A model generated the notes under the pieces. The model was not told the DNA's origin and did not search any database. It worked only from the letters and a program-made list of their open reading frames with translations. The translations under genes were made by a program, and so were the position numbers. A DNA stretch of 49,373 bases, taken from NCBI GenBank assembly GCA_905250885.1, contig CAJNOQ010000482.1, positions 1-49,373 on the forward strand, written 5' to 3'. Positions 1 to 12,067 of this stretch are shown here, one piece after another (position 1 is the first letter of the stretch; each line of letters begins with the position of its first letter). The DNA is from Didymodactylos carnosus. Its lineage: Eukaryota; Rotifera; Eurotatoria; Philodinida; Philodinidae.

Positions 1-798
1 TTATTTATATAGTAAAATGCTATTTATTGCCTGTTATATGTTCTGTATGCTTTCTCATTTAGCACAACTTTTTAAGAAAAATAAAACATACACGTTTGTT
101 AAATGAAAACTATATCCAAATTCTCATTTTCCAGATAAAAAAACTAATATGAATGATAAAAATAGAAAAAAAATTTGTCTTTTAATTTGAAGACAATATA
201 GTAATTTCAAAGTAAGCAAATTGAAGAGAAAAACTTCTCCGAGTATTCGCTCGTTTTTCCCTTGAAACCACACATCTCCATTAAACAACTCATAAAAAAA
301 CTAAGTGTTTCATGTTGACTACTATAGTAGTCATGCAATCTTTGAGAACACACCTAAATCAAAGAAGAAAAAACAGTAAAAGAAGACGAAGAGTTGTAGT
401 TGACAGTTCAGAGTAAGATGAATATTGAGATGACACACAGATCTGTACAAGTTATACTTAAAATATATGTCATCGATCTCGAAACGTCTTCTATAAACAT
501 AAAACAGTAAAAGAAAAATCAGCAGGATAAATATAATATACACAAAAAAAGCAGTTATCTTTATCTTTGTTTTTATCATAATACGTACATAAATAGTTAT
601 GCGTGTTTGGATTTTTCTCTCTATAGTTAGTTAGTTAGTTATAATGCACAAAGAATAATTTTTTTTGTTTTATAATCAAGTGTTTCATTCCCACTGTACG
701 TGAACCGTATCATGTTGAATGAGACAAGTTTTCTAATCAGATGTTGTCAATGATAACACGATTATTATTTTGACTTCAAAATAGACAATGTTTCTCCC
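1..798. other. Non-coding left edge, nothing recognised
   Basis: AT-rich sequence with short open frames only. A hydrophobic 82-residue minus-strand frame at 331-579 starts with a plausible membrane stretch but resembles no family I know and has no flanking splice sites in phase. I see no RNA gene here. Confidence 0.5.
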
Positions 799-1108
799 TC
801 GAATAATTGAGAACGATATAATAGGAAAAAAGTGTTGTTATTTTACAAGTTTGATTTGATCATCATTTCGTTGTATAGTTGTGTTGATGCGGTGGCCATC
901 TAATAACAGAAAAACTATGAATAACATTAACAACATCATCATCGAAAGAAGTTATCACTTTATAAAAGAAAATGATAGCGGCACGTTTTCATTCGAGTTC
1001 AAGAAACCCACTAGCACAACATCAACAACCGCAAACCCNAATGATGATCAAATCAAACTTGTAAAATAACAACACTTTTTTCCTATTATATCGTTCTCAA
1101 TTATTCGA
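799..1108. repeat. Perfect 70-bp inverted repeat with 170-bp loop
   Basis: Positions 799-868 are the reverse complement of 1039-1108; the only unresolved base of the window (N at 1039) is the outermost loop-side base of the right arm. The loop (869-1038) is richer in G and C than its surroundings. An open frame of about 60 codons runs from the ATG at 887 through the loop into the right arm and stops at 1069. It could be a young fold-back element or an assembly product. No protein family is recognised in the loop frame. Confidence 0.8.
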
Positions 1109-3358
1109 TCTCGAAACACCTAAATTTATAAGTAAAAATAAAGATAAACACAGTCGTATATCTAGATGTTATCAAAATACTCATACAGACGACAATGATG
1201 ATGATCGCAATGAATATAAAAAGGTATTATTAAATCTATTTTATTTTTATCTGTCACACTTGTCTTCTAAATCCTATTACTATTTTGCTAAACAGAGATG
1301 TCAAATTTCTGATAATTGTAATGTCAAGTTAATTGCTTTGAGAAAAGAATTAATTTATGGTACAAATTATAGCTTATTCTAAGAGGTGGTCGTATGATTG
1401 ATAAAGTGTTTCGTTATCATAATAGAGAATTAGAGGAGTTGATTGAAAAAAACATCTCTTTTAGAGTAAAAGATGTTTAGTACGATCGAATTATGAACAT
1501 TTACTACACAATAACATCACGTTTGTCAATAACAGTGACTATTATTTATCGAATTTGAACTTGTCGAATTAGAGTTACATCGATTCAGCTACTAACATGA
1601 AATGTCACTTGGTACTATCAAATATTTTATTAGAGAGAGATGACACAAATAACTGTCTGTTGCATTTCTCCTATTACAATCCACTCGGTATACGTAGTAT
1701 GTATCATCTCTTCTCCGAACGAAGGCTTAATATTGAAGTAACATTTTAATTTGACGATCAAAGTCTAAAGTCTAACATTACTTCTCCACAAAAAGAATCT
1801 TCTGTCTTAAATTGTATTATGTACATGTATTGTCCACAATTACTTAAAAAAATAACACACCTGACTGTTTCTTTAACTTTCGCAATTTCTATTTTCTAAC
1901 TAACTAATTAGAAGATTGATTTATTAGCAACTCGCAGAGAAAATAGAGTTTTTAGCACAGTTTCTAGACTGAAATGAGCACGAAACGGATTATTTGAGCA
2001 CGAATATTTTTCGTTGGTGATGGATCATCTAATATTTAAGTCCTTGAAGGACTTCATACATATTGCCCATTATTGCATGTACTGTATAGAAATTTTGATT
2101 TGACCCAGTTATAATATGTTGTTGACGGTGTTTTCGATATTTCATTAATAGAGTGAAACACAACTGCGCGTCCCAAATGCTACCTTTAACATGGCTGCAA
2201 CAATATCATTCATTTCTTTGGACCACGTTTCTACTTAGTTGTATTCAAGAAGACCAGTAGCTATGCCAAACACGCAGTCGGTCTAATAATGCTATTTGGG
2301 TATTACGTGGTAGCACATCCTGCCAGTTTACAATATTTTGAGAAAAAAAAGAGAACATCCAAAAACAACTAAATTAGCTTTACCTCGTTGAAACTTTTTC
2401 TCGGATAGCAAGTGATTTGATATGTCACTAATTTCGTTTTTGTGATTTTGAAATATATTTACTACATATGAAACAGATCCATTGTCCGTGCTTAAAATAA
2501 TCTTTTCCATTAAAACGGTGCTTATTTCAGCCAAAAGATTTATTTAAACACGGTCCGTGCTCAGAAAAATCTTCGTCCGAGTACTCTAACAGATGGTTTA
2601 GTTTAAATTAGTTTGATTAAAATTTTCCGTTAAAATTAAGTTCTTTAAGTTCATTTCAGCCATTTTTGTTGTATCAATTATAACCATCCCATATTATGGT
2701 CAGATTACGACGGTTATGAACTGATAACGGATCAATATTAATTAACACTCAAATATTTTAAAGAAAATTTTTATAGTCCTAGTTAGGGGAAAGTCATATT
2801 CATCAACGTGGTTAATATCGCTTTTGTCTGAATGAACACCATTTAAATCTGCTCAAAAAATAGTGCAATTTTTTTTGGATCTAATCATAGTTATCCTATA
2901 TGACTGTAACTATTTCAGATTATTACTATTGCAAGAAATTTATTTTGATCGATAAAAAGAGTACTTATTTCATATTATTGATTAGTAAATAAGTCATCAC
3001 CGATTTAATGACATAAATCATTGTAGATTGTCCCATTTCGTCCAATAATGCGCTAAATTACTGTTCATTAATATTTTATTCGAAAAGATTTTGTCAGAAA
3101 TAATTTGAAAAAATATCTAAGCTTCTCTTTATTCTTTTATTCCTTTTTGGTTTTGAAAAAGTGTGTAGTGCATGAACAAAAAAAACATATCATTCATTTT
3201 GAAGAATGTAGTAAAAATGAAATTAGTGATACAAAATATGAAAAGAAAACGCATGTTTTAATATAAGTTTTTTGATCTTTTTTCTATCTTTAAACTAGAA
3301 AAAATATCTCATTTTTTCTTATTACTTTGTGTTTAAAAGAAATTAATCAATAATCTTG
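1109..3358. other. Non-coding region upstream of the K2P gene
   Basis: No coding exon is supported. Short open frames (for example minus strand 2328-2534) lack homology and splice context. The promoter and 5' UTR of the downstream channel gene should lie at the right end, but no clear core promoter motif stands out in this A/T background. Confidence 0.5.
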
Positions 3359-5591
3359 ATGCATCTCGTATTTTGGAGACGATCTAACATCTCTCCACAC
3401 TCCTCTCCATCTTCAATTAAACGTTTACCAATTGCATTTTCAAATCGTTCTTATTCATCCTCATTAGATCTCACACAACATCACGACCCTGTTATATCTA
3501 AACTATTGTTAGAAAATGCTCACTCTAAATCTACCAGTGAAACAGTACACGTAAGATTTTAGGTTATAATCTTAGACTTTTCATAGTACAAAAATGATGT
3601 ACAAATGTACTGCTTTTTATTTTAGTTCAAATTTGCTGATAAAGCACCTCAAACACGTGATCTACGATCAACTGGTGCTAAGTATGAGCGAATGTCAGCA
3701 CCTATATTGTCGTTCGATGATGAGGGAGATATACCAGTTCCAAAAATACAAAGAGGTAATACATTGTATATCCTCTTCATACTTTGAATAGAATAATTTC
3801 TTAATCAATATTACTACAACTTGTCTCCATATCAAGGCAAACTGCACATCTACTACATAAGAGACGAAGAAATTTCTCTGCATACGATTAGATGTCGAAG
3901 GAAAAGGCAATTAAAAAGTTTAGTTATCGAAAGCAGCACGATGTAGTGGAAAGAGATGCGACGTACTCAAATCTACAAAACTCAAAATTGAATTGATGTT
4001 TGAATTGATTAAACAACCAGTTATCTATCTTTTCTCATTTAGGAATGTATCCAAAGGAGAAGTATCATGATGCTGATTCAAAAGAAACTGTTGATAATTC
4101 AAAACGACCAACAACTGATGGACAATATTATCGAGATGATGAAATATCAAGTGAGAAAGCCACACGTAAAGAAAAATGTCGACATTGTTTACGTGTAGTA
4201 TCAAAAATAACATTTAGTCAACTTGGATTAGGTATAATACACATGTTTCTGATAAACAAAAGAAAAAATCACATATTTTTTTATCTTCAAGGTGGACTTG
4301 TTGTTGGTTATGTGATATTGGGCGGTTTGATATTTGATGCTATCGAATCACGCCATGAACGAGAACGTTTAGAAGAAAAAGTACGATATCGTCAAAATTT
4401 TGTCGAACAATTGTACGCATTAGCTTATACAGAATTTAATCGTGTTCTAAATAATACGTTTGAATTAAAATACGCTTTATGGAGAGGTAATATTCTAACT
4501 ATTTATCACATATATAAGAAATAATTATTAGAAATAATTTACCGTAGGTGGTTTGTCAAGACATGATGAAAAAAATGACGGTTGGCAGCTAGAAGTTGAA
4601 CAACATATTTGGAAAAAACATGTTAATAATGAATTATTAAAATATTTTCATGCTGAAGAAAAAAGTCAATATATGGATGAACAAAATCAACAATCAAATA
4701 CAATGCAAGTATGGACATTTTCATCGGCAATGCTTTATGCAGCAACTGTGATAACCACAATAGGTAAAACTAAATATAAAATTCATAAAATCATATGATA
4801 TTCTTTTCTTTTCTATTATAGGATACGGAAATATAACCCCAAAAACAACCGAAGGAAAAATTGCTACTATGGTATGAGTATCATGTACTATTTTGATTTA
4901 AATACTCCCTATCTTTCGTTTAGATTTATGCAATGATTGGAATCCCTTTGATGTTCATGTGTTTAACTTATACTGGTGATCTTTTAGCCGACGCTTTCAT
5001 TAGTGGATATTCAAAATTAGTCAATTTTGCTATGAAACGTTTATGTCGCGGTAGACTGAAAGTATTTATGCCCGTAAACACGAGAAGAAGTTTTGAACAA
5101 CCAGAAGTATGCGTGTTAATAGAATTTAATTCATAAATATAAATTTCTTATGTAATATTTTTCAATTTAGTCTGAGGATGGAGAAAAACGACACGTTCCT
5201 ATTGTTGCTACATTAGCCGTATTGGCATTATATATTGCAATGGGAGCATTACTGTTTGCACAATGGGAACGTTGGCCTGTGCTTGATGGTGCTTATTTTT
5301 GTTTCATTACCTTTACTACCATTGGATTTGGGGACTTGGTCAGTATCTCTCAATATGATGAAGAATGAGAGAATATGATTTCTCATTCTCTTCTTTCTAT
5401 TCTAGGTTCCCGGTAAAGGAACACTAAACGAGAATAAAGCCGGTAAAGCGGCAATGTGTTCAATATTTTTACTATTTGGCATGATTGTTATGGCCATGAG
5501 TTTTAAATTAATGCAAGATGAAATAATATCGAAATTTCGTTCGATCGGAAAACGATTTGGTTTAATTAAATCGAATAATGATCATGGTTGA
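3359..5591 (+). CDS. Two-pore-domain (K2P) potassium channel, TWK/TRESK-like
   Basis: Nine coding exons: 3359-3550, 3626-3755, 4043-4231, 4292-4486, 4548-4763, 4822-4871, 4924-5106, 5171-5338, 5406-5591. All junctions are GT-AG and in phase, giving 502 aa. An in-frame TAA at 3344 precedes the chosen ATG. The product is a plasma-membrane background K+ channel working as a dimer. Residues 1-160 form a polar cytoplasmic N-terminus; M1 is about 165-186; a long extracellular cap follows (about 187-290, no cysteine, one NNT sequon); pore 1 carries TTIGYGN at 305-311; M2 is about 325-347; M3 about 394-415; pore 2 carries TTIGFGD at 434-440; M4 about 456-476, then a short basic tail. The GIPLMF start of M2 and the M4 style resemble TWK and KCNK18 channels. 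Subfamily is uncertain, K2P identity is not. Confidence 0.93.
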
Positions 5592-5881
5592 AGGTTGTTT
5601 TACGTTGACGTTTCTATTCTTTATCATTGTCAAATATTGTTCGAGTTATTCTTAAATATTTTACCATCGTTTCAGGGTTTCTATTTGTTGCTCGTTTTAC
5701 ATCTAAGTAAAATGAATAATTAAACGCTGTTCTCTATAAATTAACTTCAATTCTATCTGTGATCGAAATGTATTTGTTAATTTGCGTAACGTATCGATCA
5801 AGAAAATCTTGTACATGTGGATATACGGTATTAATGTATTTTGTATTTTGTATTTTCTATAACAGTCAAATATTACAAGGG

Positions 5882-5887
5882 AATAAA
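5882..5887 (+). promoter_or_regulatory. Candidate poly(A) signal of the K2P gene
   Basis: AATAAA about 290 nt after the K2P stop codon, followed by a T-rich stretch from 5892. It is the first canonical hexamer I find downstream of the stop. Assignment rests on position only. Confidence 0.5.
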
Positions 5888-6604
5888 AATGTTGTTCTTT
5901 TTTTACTTTTAAATATTAATTTAAATGTGTGTTGATAATCTCTGTTGTTTTCGAAAATTTTGTTTCATAAACCTTTTTTTCTCTTATGTACGCATGTGTG
6001 TGGAAAGGAGAGACACTGAAGAAAAACGTGAGACAATTGTTTAAAATTTTTGGTATACCATAGTGCTGATGGTTCAGCACTGTATCTACTTGGTGCAGTA
6101 GAGAAATTATTATTTATATTGGCTATACTTTTGGAAAGTATTTTCTAACAAAAACTCTAAAAATGATTTAAATTCTAAAAATAATACTCCCAATTTGATC
6201 ATAACTAGGCAACCTGTCTCTTTTTTCACCTGATCCTTGTTCTAATCGTATACTTATAGGCAACGTAAAAATTAAAAAAGCTACTAAATTCGCTTCTGCC
6301 ATGTCTGACATCTGCATTTTACAGACAATCTGGTGTTCTAGATTCAAAAAAATAACTAAAACCTAAACAACATCCAAGTTACATTTACGCCGTAGGTTTG
6401 CAGTTTTTCATGTCCTCTGACTGTAGTGATAGTTTCGATGTAAATTGTATATAATAAACTGTAAGAATTCATAAAGGATCAATAGATGTGTTGTAAAAAC
6501 TATTTATTATATACATTAGATATAATAAACCGTGAACATTGAAAAAGTTATGTAAAGGTATAAAACATTTAAGTAATTTTGATAGCCTCTATACAAATGT
6601 TTGC

Positions 6605-6750
6605 TCTAGTACTTGGTACAAGTACTTGATCACTTGATTACTTGATGAGTACTTGAGAAGTACGTGACAAATTAAACACTTGGCAAGTACTTGAACAAGA
6701 ACTTGTCAAGGGTCGTTACTTGACTTTCAGCCAAGTACTTGGACAAGTCA
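6605..6750. repeat. Cluster of palindromic CAAGTACTTG motifs
   Basis: The perfect palindrome CAAGTACTTG occurs at 6619-6628, 6684-6693 and 6732-6741, with many near copies (GTACTTG, AACTTG, CACTTG) between them. It may be the body of a small fold-back element. No boundaries or target duplication are clear. Confidence 0.7.
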
Positions 6751-7944
6751 GTCATCCTTTTCTTCTGCATTGACCAGTTGTATATAATCATCCTAATATC
6801 AATCGTTATACACTTTTAAAATTCACTGGGGGTTTATTCTAACGAACAATTCGGAAGATATCAATTGCGTACTCTTACAATTTCTGTTATCAAAATAAGA
6901 ACTGGTTATATGAGCAAGGAATGCCTATATATATATGAATTAGAAGCAGACATTGAGAAAATAAAGGATATCAGTTTTTCCATATGTAATATTATTGTCG
7001 ACAGTGCAGTTTAGAAACAATTTTTGAACTAATTCAACTTGACAAGTTTGAGACACGTACTCTTTCTTAGACGACAAGGTAATTGTTTGTTGAGCACTAG
7101 CTCTCCCTTACGCTTTGAAAATTTTGAGAATGTCGAACTTCTGGTGTCACGTTATACGCCAATAACTGATTACAATCGACACACTGAGCAAACGGTTCGT
7201 AATTATCATTGTTCGTATCTATTCTTGATAGGTTATTCGAAAAACAAAATTTTAAACAAAACCCTACCCCTGCCCTACCCAATCCTGCAGTGTATGACGA
7301 CCAAAAACGAATCACTATGGATCCGTTCTGTCACATCGCGATCACGCTAGAATCTTATTTTTTTTTCAAAAGATATCAGCGATGAATCACGATAAGAGGT
7401 TTTGGTGCGACACGCTCCTAGAAAAGTCCTAGAACTCCCGAAGTGAGTAGCTGCGCATGATTCTGACGCCACAAAATTCCTTGAGTCACTTTGCAAAACG
7501 TGAGGAAAACTATAGTCGCAACGTGAATCACGGTCCAGAACATACTCACCGTTTTGTTTGCAATTAAACGTATATAAAGAAACATTAGAATTTTATTTAA
7601 TTTTTTACTCTGAAAGTTAATTTTCACATCAAGAGTCGTGTTCCTGATTGAAGTTCTCAAAAGCAGAGTTTCTCAAAAGCAATCAAAACATGAATTCCTA
7701 AAACTCAAAATATTATTTTCAGAACTCACATCATGACCATTGTTAGCCGTACCACTAGACTGTTCTTCTGCTTTAGAATATGATTAGTGGTTGGGTGTAT
7801 CTAGTTTTTCTCTTAACCATACTCGGTTTTATTTGGCTTAGGATCATGGCGCGATTCTAAAAGTTCGTCTAGGCACAATGCCTCAAATAAAAGTAGGTGT
7901 GGGGCGCTTTTTGCTGTTAAAATCCATTTTCCAGATGGTACACT

Positions 7945-8010
7945 GAAGACTCGAACCTCTGAGGTGGGTACAAAAGGCCTCAAACGCTTCTATGGGAATA
8001 GACACCGCTG
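7945..8010 (-). repeat. Possible tRNA-derived fragment (SINE-like)
   Basis: On the minus strand 7959-7945 forms a T-arm: a 4-bp stem GAGG/CTTC (one G-U pair) around the 7-nt loop TTCGAGT, containing the B-box-like word GGTTCGAGTC. A weak A-box-like GCAGCGGT lies upstream on the same strand. No proper acceptor stem or anticodon arm is seen, so it is not an intact tRNA. A decayed tRNA-derived element or chance are both possible. Confidence 0.25.
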
Positions 8011-11000
8011 CTTTAAAAATTTCTTTCTTTGAACGTGCCATATAATGCCTATATCTTTCGTACTATTGACTCCTTTTTCTCTGTTTATTACAAGCGTATA
8101 TTTGATGAACTGTAGAGAAACAAGAGTTTAATCTCGATTTGTCCCTAACTACTCACACTTATTTTTGATGCCGTTGAGTAGTACGAAGGCAGCAGACAAT
8201 TTTATGCGTAAATATCAGAAAAATACTTCAATATTTATCTTCAGTTTCATCAAAAAAAATCGTTCAACTTCTAACTCGCTTCGCTGTCTGTTAAAAGTTT
8301 ATGATTTAAGTTTGGTTCATTCTAAGGTCTTGCTTAACATTTCATCTCTTTCTAAAAATTATTAAATGTTATCATTTTTACTTCAAATCCGTTAACCGCT
8401 GTCGTTGTAACACGGTTGCAATCTGTGTGTGGTGCCATCTTGTGGATTTCATCATTGGTATCTTTTTTATCCAATCGCCGATTTTCTAGTTTTTCGAGTT
8501 ATTTGACAATTTATTTGCTTGCTTGCTGCTTTTTGTTTTGCTGTGTCTCATCTAGTGCCTTTTCTACGTTGAACGTGTTCACGGACTTTATATACTCAAG
8601 GCTCTGCATGCTGTGTCATTGAAAGAGAATTTGCCTTGACAGCTTATTCTTTTCTTCAAGTTTAGACCGAGACTTCGTTTCTCCTGTAGCATTGAGAATT
8701 TTATTTTGTTTTACTTGCTTCAGTTCCTAGTTTGAATGGATTTTATCGATTTATTTCTCAATTAGTGATTCCATCCACAATGTAGTCTAATGTTAGGGAG
8801 AATACTAAAAGTGATGATGCTTTATATTAAAAGTTTGATGGAAGATTATGTAGTTGAATGTGAAAGTGTAGCGTAGCATAAGGATGAAATTATCTGTTAG
8901 CTATTTATCAGTGGAAATTTGTGTAATAGAACATGTCAGTACGACAGACGTTCATACCGTTTTATTTTCAAGATACAGAGCGTGATTAAAACATGTCATT
9001 TATTTTTATTAGTAAGAATGAGAAGCAGAAATAGAAGCTCATTTTAATAAACTCTTCAGTCAATTGTGTGCATGAGTCGCTGAAAGAAATTTTCTTAAAA
9101 CGATATCGATTTAATTTGAAATGAGAATACTTGAATTTTCTATTAAGCTACTTTCTGTTTGTTTTTTACTCTACTTTCTACGCAAACTTTATATAAATCA
9201 ATAGCAACCCGTCTTTGTGCATGCGTCGTCCGAAATAAAACTTTCGAGGAGAACTCCGGTATGTCTATCCGTCGTAAGTTCAGTTGCAGTAGTCGAAGGG
9301 ACACAGAACAATTTTATTGTTTTTGTTTTGTTTATTTACTTATTTTTATGATGTTGTTTTTATTTGATAAGCAGCCTCTTGCATTTATGATCTCCGTATC
9401 TGTTATAAAAAGATGCAAACATAACTGAGATTGTTCTAAAAGACAAACAGAAACCTCTACTAAAATGAGATCATACAGGCAGGTTTAGTTATCTACTTAT
9501 TTTTGTTAATTTTGTTAAAAATTTTTGTAATAAAAGTAAAAATCAATTATAATGAATTAAGACGATTATTTTTTAATCTATGCTAATCAAACTGTTCAAT
9601 TTTATTTTTCACAATTATACTTTGTTATTGACTCTACCCAACAATTGTCTTGAGACGTGAGTACATCGACAAAGAAAGAAAGAACAACTATTTCGAAGTG
9701 TACACATCATATAACACTTCTATTTTCTCTTTCTCCCTTTCTCTCTTTTCAAAATGGGTGAACAAATTATTTTATATATGTTCTTAACATACGGTCGCTC
9801 TTAGATGTTTTCTTTTTAAAAGACCATTTTAATGACTAAAACTAGAAATCATCTGTTCATATTCAGCTCATTTGAGTTTATGTTGACCTTTAGACTGAAC
9901 AAGTGACAATATTACTTTCATATTTATTTGATACATAGTGCCATTCAGCTATTGTTATTTTACATGAGGAGAGTATTTTTTTTTCTTTTCTCTTCTTTTT
10001 TTATGTCTGTGATATTGTGATGATATGCTTCGTTTCTAATTCGATACATATGTCGTGTCATTATGAACTATGTGTATTTGTACATTTGAGATAAACTCCT
10101 TCTAGAAATGTTCTATTCAGTTGAATAAAATAATTTTCATTTTCGTAAAAGAATAAACAACTTAGGGTTCAACGAAATAAGAATAAGTAGAATAATTTTC
10201 ACTCTTTAGTCCTTACTTTTGTGATTGTGTAAGATAAAGACTTATTAACACATATTTTCATTGGGTTTGTTTCGATTTCTTGATAGCTACTAAAATGAGT
10301 TTGTATTTTGCTTAGATGAAATTATTTTTATCTAAAATAATTAATTCGATATTTTTTTTGTTTTGTTTCACTCATACAATATGAAGGATAGAAATTTTCT
10401 TTTACCAAGTATTTTGAATGCGAAAAGATTGCTCTAAAATTTTTATTGTTCATGAAATAAATTTTAATAAAAAATCCTTCAAAAGAACAATACTAGATGT
10501 ATGCCATTGAACGAATGTACGCTCAATTGATTCTGATTTGGAAATGAATATATTTTGTTGAGGATTATATAACAAATTGAAAATTTCATTAAACTGACCT
10601 ATATATATATATGTATGTATTTGTTTATCATGGTCTTTTTTTTTTTTTCGTTATCGGAGCATACATGCCATGTTCAATGGTCTTCTAACCTATAGTTGAA
10701 TAAATAGAACAGTAATAAAAAATTCTTTTTTACATTTGTTACCATAATACATCATCTCTTTGTCAAATGAAATTGTAGATGGTGTTAGTTTTGTATCATT
10801 GTTTAAATTCTTTTATGTTCATTGTACAATTGATGATGAAAGAAATTCTTTTCTATAATCCAAATATAAATGTGAATAAAAATTCTCATGATTAAAGCTG
10901 TATAACAAGAATTAATATTTAAAAATTTCTCTTAATTCTTTTTCAGCTTTTGAACAAATTCTTGATGATATATCTAAACATAAGACCATAGTGTTTTGAG

Positions 11001-12044
11001 TTAGACAAAATAATTCTTTATATAATGTGACAATTGTTGCTGTTTAACAATGTCAATCTGAGAAGGTGAACCATGAAATATGTTGACGAGGTCACGCTTT
11101 TCATGGTTAACACTTTTCAACGATTATGTTCTTTCTTTTTTAGATTAGTTCTTTGTCTTATTATATGGGTTAAAAACTTATTTTGTCGTTATTTTCAAAC
11201 ATATGGATAGAAAAATGATTGTGCAATATAGAAGGTTAGATATACAGATAATTATTTTTATTTATTATCCGTCTAGGATGAAAAATGAGTCTAAAATTTT
11301 TTGATTAAAACAAATTTATTTCCATAAAAGATCAGTTGTATTACAAGTAAAAAAAATAAGTAATGAAGAAGTGAGCGAAAACAAATGTCGTATTTTAGTA
11401 TTAGTTTTTGTTTGAGTTTGTGAATTATCGATAGTAGTTTATTTTCATAGAAGAGAACAAGTATTATCTATCATGGACTTTATATTTCGTATCTGATTGT
11501 GTATGTTCAAATGACTTTTTCTTTTTTGTACAGTTGTCCGTCTAATGATCTTTTGAGTATTATTTTAATTGGAAAAAGAGAAGAAAAATGTATGATGACC
11601 TTTTCTAGTTAAAAAAATATCAGCATACTTTATTTTCTGTTTTTATTAGCATACTCTCTCATTCATTATTAACAAAGTAAAAATATAAAATCGTTAAGAA
11701 ATTTTTAGATGATAATAATCTTGACTATTATGTAATAGAAATCAAAAATATAATTTTAGAGTAACCATTTTTTTTCCTATTCATTTTGCTTTATATCATT
11801 TTTTAGAGGCAATATCTGTCTGAGAAAAATAATAATAATTGATCTGTATCATACTCCTTTGAGGAAGATTATGTAATTCAATAATTGTTGCACTTTTAGT
11901 CTGTCGAATTAGTTACAATTACATCATAATTTCTATTAAATGATATGTATTTGTATTTCCTCTATGTCAAAAATATATTATTTATACAAAAATAAAAATA
12001 ATATCTTTTACGTTTCAATCACATATATATTATAAATTTTGTCA

Positions 12045-12067
12045 TTTTTTTTTTTTTTTTTTTTTTT
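12045..12067. repeat. Poly-T tract
   Basis: Twenty-three consecutive T residues, among the longest homopolymers in the window. It could be the tail of a minus-strand retroposed sequence or simple slippage. No flanking duplication was found. Confidence 0.9.

Noticed and set aside
331..579. 82-residue hydrophobic minus-strand frame
   Set aside because: No homology recognised, low-complexity A/T-driven hydrophobic residues, no splice context.
3835..3944. Phase-compatible extra K2P exon with an early stop (possible poison exon)
   Set aside because: It can follow the exon ending at 3755 in phase 1 and stays open for about 36 codons to a stop at 3942-3944, but its acceptor is weak and there is no good donor. 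Joining 3755 directly to 4043 keeps the frame.
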